Shown one piece after another: positions 56,601-64,000 of a DNA stretch of 64,000 nt (positions within the stretch are counted from its first letter, which is position 1; every line of letters begins with the position of its first letter). The notes under the pieces were generated by a model. The model searched no databases and had not been told where the DNA came from. It was given only the letters and a program-made list of their open reading frames with translations. A program made the position numbers and the translations under genes. This stretch comes from Metaphire vulgaris (lineage: Eukaryota; Annelida; Clitellata; Crassiclitellata; Megascolecidae). The stretch lies in the NCBI GenBank assembly GCA_018105865.1, contig CM030851.1:9779828-9843827 (forward strand), in the 5' to 3' direction.

Positions 56601-58187
56601 TAAGTTTATGTTGCAGAATGTGTGTTCGCGTTTTTTAGTACATTGTTTATTTCAAAGTGCGTTCAGTGTAACTTACAAACGCATCTGTTTCGACTAACGG
56701 CGGATTCCTACACATAGTCGTCATTGTCCTGACACTTTCCCGCTTTCGTTTATAATCCGCGCGCATAAATATGACATAAATATCTAGGTGCAACTTTTGT
56801 AGTGCAGGGTCAACCGCGTCAAAGTCTATTGTCGGTCCATCAAACGACGCAACATTAAGTATTCGACGGTCGTTCATCTAGTCACCGATTCCATCGATCG
56901 AAACGGTTCTCCCAGGCTGCCCTGGCGATCAGGGCATGGATGGTGCAGGTCACAGTTCTCTTAATAAGCTTCGTTGACTGCTCGGCGTACCTGGGCAGGT
57001 GAGCAGTCGTGAATACCTAGATGAGCAACGGGGGATGAGTCGGCTGCGTTCTTGTCCCCGAGCAGATGCCTAGATGTGGACGAACCTAGATGGGCGAGAA
57101 CAGTTCGTTCTGTGAGACGACGAAAAAGAAGAAAAACGAAGAAGAAGAAGAAGAAGAAGAAGAAGAAGAAGAAGAAGCACAGAGACGGACAGGCAGGCGT
57201 AGACGGACGGTCAAAGAGTGTGATCACGTCGGGGGGAAGGGGAGGGGGCAGCACGAAGCACAAGAACGACAGCATAAAGCAGCCGCGAAAGGAAAATAAC
57301 TCGCCATTGAAAACGTGATGAAAACTTTCGGTGACGCTGTGCCAAACGTTTCGACAAAGAAGCGCCCACAGAGGAGGAGGTCGTATATAGCTACACTTCC
57401 CTCGAACGGTTTTTTGTTGACAACTTTCAGTCGATTGTATCAATGTAAGCGACCCCACTCCCACCCCACACCTTCACCACCACCACCCGGGTCCCGGCCA
57501 GAGAATGACTAGCCCGCGTGACGCCCGTTGTATAGGGGAAACAATCTCCATTATATGCAATACACCACGCCTTCGGGCAAAAGGGAAGTCGTCACGTGAT
57601 TTTATTTCTGTTCAGAATCCGTGGGGCAGACGGATGGGAGAGGGAGAGGGAGAGGGGAAGGAAATTGAGTTTTTAATTGATGAAAGGTGGATTAGAATGC
57701 CGGATGCCGAGCGTTCGCCGCTCAACGTCCGGCATCTCCCAGCAGGTCGCGAATGGAACGGATCATAGACCGGGGCCTATACAGTATAGGCCTATACAGC
57801 GGACACTGTCATACTGTCACCAAATTCACGCTCCACGTTCAATTGACCCCCCCCCCACTTCAGCCCCTGGAAACAATCGCTCCGTAACCCGATCCAGGGC
57901 CTGCCTGATGTTCTGACTGCAGGAGGTCAAAATTCGACGCCCGAAGGTTACGTCAATAATAAAACAATAGCGTGACCATGAGAGGTACCGCGGGTCCCGG
58001 GAGGGAACCCTGCGCCCCCTTCTGACAGGGACCAGTCGTTGGATCTGTGCAAATGCGATGCGAAATTTGTCTCCGTGAGAGAAGTGATAGTCGCGGGAAT
58101 TAATTTAAACAATCTTATATATAACGCCAAATACAATGAAACTACACGCCTACAAGACAAGATTCAACGACAGTGATTACCGTAGCC
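56601..58187 (+). other. Region without a supported gene
   Basis: A minus-strand open frame (56877-56647, 76 codons) has no recognisable domain. A (GAA)n tract lies at 57136-57177. The rest is low-repeat, with a short duplicated palindromic CCGGATGCCGAGC/GTCCGGCATCTCC at about 57700-57740. Upstream exons of the minus-strand gene could lie here but I could not identify any. Confidence 0.4.
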
Positions 58188-58353
58188 CAGGGTTTAATCT
58201 AGGTCGTTTCCGGGGGGAATTGCCCTTTTTTCCCGGAAATTTGAAATCCCCGGAAATTTTGACATACTACATCAACTAACAGCATCCCGCTAGCAAAATT
58301 CCCCCGACTTTGTCAGTTTCCCCCCGGAGTCCAGGAGTCTAGATTAAACACTG
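58188..58353 (+). mobile_element. hAT-type MITE, CAGGGTTTAATCTAGG / CTAGATTAAACACTG ends
   Basis: Same family as 18867-19054 in opposite interior orientation. Flanks CCGTAGCC and CCGGTAGCC differ by one inserted base. Confidence 0.88.
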
Positions 58354-58359
58354 CCGGTA

Positions 58360-58577
58360 GCCACGGGGAGGAGCAAGGGGGACTCGGCCCCCTAACTGGA
58401 CTGGGACCGAACATTGGGTTTTTTCAGATCTGTTAGTGATTTGCGAGTAGGGTTGTAGTTCTATGAAATCGAGGAGAATGCGTCCTTGTTGACAGGGCGA
58501 CGTCTTTTGTTCGCCGTCACTTTTTTATTTGAAAATGTCGACGCCCCCTATTCCGGAATCCTGGCTTCGCCACTGAC
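58360..58577 (+). mobile_element. MITE of the GGCTTCGCCACTG superfamily
   Basis: AGCCACGGGGAGGAGCAAGG at the left and GAATCCTGGCTTCGCCACTG at the right. Adjacent to the previous MITE, so the left end may be truncated. Confidence 0.6.
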
Positions 58578-59019
58578 TACAGCTTATAGTGTTTTCAGGG
58601 ACAACAGAGAGCGTGAAACCTCCGTCTCGACACCAAAGTCCGTTGTAACCGAGTCCGGAGAAATCCGTTGAGTTGTGGACGGTCGAAATAAGACGGTCAG
58701 TGTCAACATGACGTCATTGTTATACAAAGTCACGATAACCGAGATTCAACGTTTATTATGAAAGGGATATTTTGCAGTGCATTGACGATTACTGTCACTA
58801 GAATAAAATCAACTGCTTTATCTGACGTTATCTAAGGACTTTGTTATACGCAGTGCGGTATTTGTAGTGGAAGATGGAATTCCTGGTAATAATTCTGTTC
58901 CTCAGTGCACTGGTCCACTCCATACTTCGAAAGCGAGGAAGTTTCAGTCTATAATTAACTTATTTTACTAACATATTTAGCGTAAAGAAACGATTAAAAA
59001 CTCTCACTGGTCTGATCCT

Positions 59020-59233
59020 CAGTCAGTCAGTCAGTCAGTCAGTCAGTTTGTCTGCCTGTCTGTCAGTCTGCCTGACAGTCAGTCAGTCAGTCAGTCAGTC
59101 AGTCAGTCAGTCAGTCAGTCAGTCAGTCAGTCAGTCAGTCAGTCTGCCTGACAGTGTCAGTCAGTCAGTCAGTCTGTCTGTCTTTCTGTCTGTCGGCTTG
59201 TCTGTGCGCGTGCCTCCGTCTCGGCCGCCTATT

Positions 59234-59285
<52 letters not shown>

Positions 59286-59310
59286 GCGCAGGAGGAGGAG
59301 GAGGAAGAGG
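59020..59310 (+). repeat. (AGTC)n, (TCTG)n and (GA)n tracts
   Basis: AGTC units at 59020-59150, TCTG units to about 59205, a GA run at 59236-59283, then GGA units. Confidence 0.96.
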
Positions 59311-59639
59311 AGAATGGAAGCGGGAGAGAAACAAACGCTCCGATCGATATTCTCATATAAGGGGACCCGGTGGTAAACAACAAACAGTGGCCATGCGCTT
59401 CCCGTTTAAACGCTCCTCGGGACAAAGCCGTAACAACGGACTCGATTACGACGGACTTTAGACGCGCATTCTCGAAGCCAACCGGTTCTTTGTCTTCACC
59501 ATTGGCCGGTGTATCAAAACAAACAAAGACCGAAAACAATTACCTTACATTAATTATTTTTTAGCTCCGTAAGCTTATCCACTTATGGGCAGTCGTTCTT
59601 CAGAATATACACACACGCACATACATGCATAGGCCTATG

Positions 59640-59749
59640 TTTATGCATACAAACACACAAGCATATATGTATGTGTGCATGTATGTATGTATGTATGTAA
59701 ATACATGTACATATATACATAGATACATATATATGCGCGTATATATATA

Positions 59750-59809
<60 letters not shown>

Positions 59810-59967
59810 GTGCGATTTGTGACCTGGAGCAGTGGGGATATGTCGAGCTTGGGGGATGTAGTTGTTGGGGAAATGTAGCAGTGGGGGATGTAGTTGTGGG
59901 GGGATATAGCAGTAGGGGGATGCAGTTGGGCAGTGGGGGGGATCCCCTTCCCCCTACAAATCGCGCC

Positions 59968-60001
<34 letters not shown>

Positions 60002-60025
60002 TTGTGTGTGTATGTGTGTGCGCCT
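59640..60025 (+). repeat. (TA)n/(TG)n microsatellites around a G-rich minisatellite
   Basis: ATGT and TA runs (59640-59804) are followed by GTGGGGGATGTAGTTGTGGGG-type degenerate repeats (59820-59945), then TA and GT runs to 60025. The central block repeats GGGGATGTAG four or more times. AAATCGC/GCGATTT flank it as an inverted pair. Confidence 0.85.
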
Positions 60026-60729
60026 GTGAACAGTCGATGACTATTGCTATGGTGGTTCGTTATTGTTAATGACAAACCGCTCATAGTATTATACGCAATA
60101 TAAAACAACGTATGTCATATAATTATTCAGTTAAAAACAGGCTCCTCGTGAACGCGGTTTACGCCTATTTAAAGAAATAGTATACAGTCTGTAGGTCTAT
60201 TTTGTATATTTTATTCGACGAAACGAGAGATGATAATGCAGATGTTAAAAATTTTGCAGGATATTCTGTCGATCATGTAAACCGACCGTCGAATATGGCT
60301 GCCTTTGAAGTCTGCAGACAAAGTGAATTTGTTTTGGCGTCTGCGGTACGTTTGTCTAGCGCTTTTTATTACTAGGCCTACTTCTTTTTCGTTCTATCGA
60401 TATTTTATTTAGGATATACTGTAAGTATAGCATTAGAAATTATTTATGACAGCAACGTCGTCGTTTTCATCGTCCTCACAGAGACCCTTTATCCGTGTCT
60501 GAATATAAGTAATGTCCCCTAATTGTCTTCGATTTTCTTTCGCGTTTTACTCCTGCTTCGGCCGGCGTATGAGGTCATTATTATCAGTGGCATTATGTGG
60601 ATTGGCATGCCTCTTGCTGAAAATTCATTCGCTGCGTTTCTTGCTTAGACTCAACTGAATAACGCACTGCGGCTGAAAAATATATCTTCGCTTCCTTCAC
60701 TGGCGCAGTCTTTTTCACTGTCTAGGTGA

Positions 60730-60731
<2 letters not shown>

Positions 60732-60781
<50 letters not shown>

Positions 60782-60886
60782 TTCAGCAAAATGTCCTTTC
60801 GGTTCACTATATAGTCACCTTTGTCATCTATCAAGTCTTCGAAATTCATCTCCACGTGGGCTTTCTGAACTCTCTCTGGACTATCT

Positions 60887-60929
<43 letters not shown>

Positions 60930-61450
60930 CAGACTCTTGATGCAGCATAGATCATAGTCGAATAAAACGGAGGAGCCACTTGTAACCAGCAATGCAGCAG
61001 CAGCAGCAGCAGTAGTAGCAGCAGCAGCAGCAGCAGCAGCTCGTCCCATAACACACAGGTGTGGAACGACGATGCAAGCGTTTATCAGACGTAACAAATA
61101 ATAATTAACAGCAGACAATAAATAATTGGTTCCGTTGGCGCTTTTCAACCAAGAACTATTATTCACCAAAATAAAAAAGGTATTCAATTTATCTCAGAGA
61201 CTCTCGACCCACTCTACCCACATCTCTGTCTGTCTATCTGTCTACCTGTCTGTCTGCCTGCCTGCCTGTCTACCTGTCTGTTTGTCTGTCTGTCTGTTTG
61301 TCTCTGCATCAGTCCGGCCTGCCTGTCTGCCCGACTGCTATCTGCCTGCTTGCCTATTTGTCTGTTTGTCTACCTATCTGTTTGCTTTTCTGCCTATCTG
61401 TATACTGTACTTGTCTGTCAGTCTGTTTGTCTGCCTATCTGTCTATGTGA
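60732..61450 (+). repeat. (TC)n, (TGTC)n, (CAG)n and CTGC/CTGT tracts
   Basis: TC at 60732-60777, TGTC at 60890-60929, CAG/TAG at 60991-61040 and degenerate CTGTCTGCCTG at 61226-61445. Confidence 0.95.
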
Positions 61451-61831
61451 CTGCCATCAGGAGGCATCTGCCGTAGTTCCAGTTCTGCATACTGATAGGC
61501 CTATAAATTCTCATTAACCACTTAACTGGGGACCCCGGATATATCCGTCCATTTTACATTGAGTTACTGTTAAATACACGGTTAAGGGGTTAAACTGTTC
61601 TCACATGACGAGGTCATGTATGCATCATGCATAGACTGCCATCATGAAATTATTCATCTAATATCGAATCCATTTCTGCTTGCAATGGCTGTACAGAGCA
61701 TCTGATTGTCTTCGCGTCATACATTTAAACTAGTTTGCTTACTTATTTGTGAAGTGTAGCCTAGTACGCCGTTTTCTCTCCTGCTCTTACGCAATTCATA
61801 GTATAATAGGCTCTTTATACACTGTTTATAT

Positions 61832-62064
61832 CAGTGGCGTAGCCAGGATTGCGGAATAGAAGGGGCGCATCGACATTTGGGAATAAAAAAAGTCTTGTGG
61901 GGCACTTTCAGCTTCTTGCATTCATGTATTTCTCTTCAATCTCATATACTAACCCCCACCCCACAGCCACTCAAAGATTTTCGCAAATCCCACGGCAGAC
62001 CCCATTCAAAATAGGGAGGGCCAGGCTCCCCCTAACCTCCTCCCCCCCAGTGGCCACGTCACTG
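61832..62064 (+). mobile_element. hAT-type MITE, CAGTGGCGTAGCC family
   Basis: Ends CAGTGGCGTAGCCAGG and CAGTGGCCACGTCACTG. Imperfect duplication GTTTATAT/GTCTACAT. Confidence 0.82.
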
Positions 62065-62261
62065 GTCTACATATGAACGAATTAAATCCATTATGTCGGT
62101 ATTTAGAGCGCGCTAAATTATTGCTATCTATATTAGTCTAATCGTCTTGTCGTCGAATCCTAGTGAATGAAAATTGGGACAAGAACGCCGTGAAAAGAAG
62201 AGAAGAATAAGAAAACTAGAGTAGACTCTCCCCCGACGGGGGTGGGTGTGTGTGTGTGGGG

Positions 62262-62520
62262 GGGAGGTTAGAATGAGCGACCTGGCGCCATCTCATACAT
62301 CCAGTCCGCCGCCAGAGTCAAACTGAAGACTCTCGCCGCATTGTCCGCGTCCCCGTATTGCTTAGCGTGGGACGCGAAGGGTAATCAAGTCGTATTACGA
62401 GCCGAAATTACTTATAGATCCGTCAATAACTTATCGAGCGCTACATTAGGTAATTAGTCCGTAGAAAGCGCGGCCTAATGACAATTGAACCATTCAAGAC
62501 GGATAATTAAATGTCCTCAT
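62262..62520 (+). other. Low-repeat island with TAATTA/CAATTG motifs
   Basis: ATTAGGTAATTAGTCCGTAG, GGCCTAATGACAATTGAACC and GGATAATTAAATG cluster in otherwise unique sequence without an ORF. A possible conserved noncoding element; inference only. Confidence 0.22.
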
Positions 62521-63003
62521 CATCATCACCATCGTCGTCGTCGTCGTCGTCATCGTCGTCATAATCGTCTTCTGTAAACTCGTAGTCCAACTAGGCCTAC
62601 TGTACTGCACACATACATAATCTTCTCTTGCCTCGGCAGCGCAGTTTCGCGGGCCGACGCCTTGCTGGGACAATGGACGCGGTGATAATCCCCGTGCGTT
62701 CGACGCGTTCGAAGCAGGCGCAGACGATATGGAAAAAGCGACCGCCGATGAAGTTTAATCAAGAAAAAGTGTCGACCGGCGAGCCACTCGCTTCTCGTCT
62801 GCGCTGTCGTCTGCGCGCCAAGTGCGTCTGATGGCGGCAATTATAGTGGTCGCTGGCTCAAGGAGAAGATATCGGACTGAAGAGGGCGATATTATAGGAC
62901 GCTAGTAAGCGAGCGCTTCGCTTCGACAATTCTTTTCAGAATGCCACAATAAGCATATACTGGCCACTTATAAATACCACAAACCATCACACAAAACCAT
63001 TTC

Positions 63004-63007
<4 letters not shown>

Positions 63008-63061
<54 letters not shown>
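63008..63061 (+). repeat. (AC)n(AT)n microsatellite
   Basis: AC run followed by AT run. Confidence 0.97.
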
Positions 63062-63062
<1 letters not shown>

Positions 63063-63229
63063 CCGTTCGCATTTCCGTTTGTAAAGTGATCACTTTCCAC
63101 AAAGCCTTGGGAAGATGTAAAAAGCGTTTGAGAAATAATAAAAACCGTTAAAAAACGTAAAAAACGTTAAGTAAAAAACGTTATCGACATTTATCTGAGC
63201 AAGATTAGAGAATGTGTCTTAACCACCCA

Positions 63230-63514
63230 CAGTGGCGTAGCGTGACTTTTGGGGGCCGGGGGCATCTTTGCCATGGGGGCCCCAAAGTTTCGTGCTGACA
63301 AGCAAAAAAACGTCATCACCTCCTTTTTTATCCTGACGAGCAAAAAAAAGGTCGTCAGCACGTTCATTTCTAGGGTTAGGGTTGTTAGGGTTAAGAAGTT
63401 AGGGTTAACCCTAACCTAACCCTAGCTTAGACGCCTCTTTGGGGGCCCCCCGCCCGGGGCCCGGAGGGCAGTCAACAAAGTGCCCCCTCCCCCCCCCCTC
63501 ACGTTACGCCACTG
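63230..63514 (+). mobile_element. hAT-type MITE, CAGTGGCGTAGCG family, carrying telomere-type repeats
   Basis: Exact 8-bp duplication ACCACCCA (63222-63229, 63515-63522). Ends CAGTGGCGTAGCGTGAC and CGTTACGCCACTG. Two TGACAAGCAAAAAA/TGACGAGCAAAAAAAAGG motifs and a TTAGGG/CCCTAA inverted cluster (63371-63424) lie inside. Confidence 0.96.
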
Positions 63515-64000
63515 ACCACCCACGGGGAATAAACAATCAAGTATCAAGTCACACTAAGCAAAACGATTGTGAAACGAATTAACTAGCAATATTACTGGCA
63601 TAAACTGCTTACTCTACGTTTTGTTATCAAGTAAAGCCGTGTTTTAGCGGGACTCCAGGCCTTTGTGGGGGGGGGGGATTGACTTGGCTGCCCAAAATAT
63701 GATAACTTAAAAATTTCAAAATTGTTTCTGTACTGAGATTTTTGGGGGAGAGGTATTTTGTGATTACGCGGGTGGGGTGGGGATTTCTCTCTTCCTATCT
63801 GGCCTGATGGCAAGCATGCATGTTCAAATCTGAATCTCACCATTATTGGCTACGTGCTCTTGATCATCCGCTAATTAATAAATTAATTAATTACGCTGTG
63901 GCGCTATAGAAGTGTCGTAGACCGGATCGAAAATCAGCCCGACACGCACCTGGGTTGAAGACTTTAACGGGGTCGTTTCTAGCGCAAGACCTCGCAGCTT

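Noticed and set aside
56647..56877. Seventy-six-codon minus-strand frame as an exon of the unrecognised gene
   Set aside because: No acceptor in suitable phase could be paired with the next exon, it has no domain, and a GTAAGT inside would cut it short.
62559..62840. Overlapping open frames on both strands at the right edge as a gene
   Set aside because: Arg-rich frames on both strands of a GC-rich stretch, with no splice-site or domain support.

Overview
This is a window of an invertebrate animal nuclear genome. It has large introns, very dense microsatellites and a heavy load of short transposable elements. Two proteins with clear homology set the taxonomic range. One is a TRPC-type cation channel split into many exons on the + strand. 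The other is a rhodopsin-family receptor on the - strand that most resembles allatostatin-A/galanin-type neuropeptide receptors. Interstitial TTAGGG repeats, non-LTR (LINE) fragments and many hAT-type elements fit a lophotrochozoan (mollusc, annelid, brachiopod or similar) better than an arthropod. I cannot name the species.

Layout. Positions 36-23000 (+) hold the TRPC gene. I rebuilt it as 13 exon blocks whose splice phases agree from block to block, plus one short in-exon intron or indel in the last block. It gives about 1013 residues, with the N-terminal exon(s) lying before the window. Its introns carry a Tc1/mariner-like element with long inverted arms (9063-9833), LINE tails, hAT MITEs and an internally deleted hAT transposon (19775-21293) with a perfect 8-bp target duplication. 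Positions 28237-29688 (-) hold the uninterrupted neuropeptide-receptor ORF, convergent with TRPC. Between about 30 and 53 kb there is no gene I can name. This stretch is a patchwork of hAT MITEs (many with verifiable 8-bp duplications), SINEs, LINE remnants and simple repeats, with a few isolated exon-like segments. Positions 53460-56166 (-) hold the 3' end of an unrecognised gene with four phase-consistent exons and a Ser/Pro/Asn-rich protein. Its 5' exons must lie further right, possibly outside the window. The last 8 kb are mostly microsatellites, MITEs and two low-repeat islands.

I see no operon, CRISPR array, rRNA, free-standing tRNA gene or prokaryotic system. The most unusual signal is a set of short hAT-type elements with related CAGTG termini. 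Several families share an internal motif (TGACAAGCAAAAAAGGT and its reverse complement). This suggests amplification by one or a few related transposases, although the only transposase-like copy seen here is defective.
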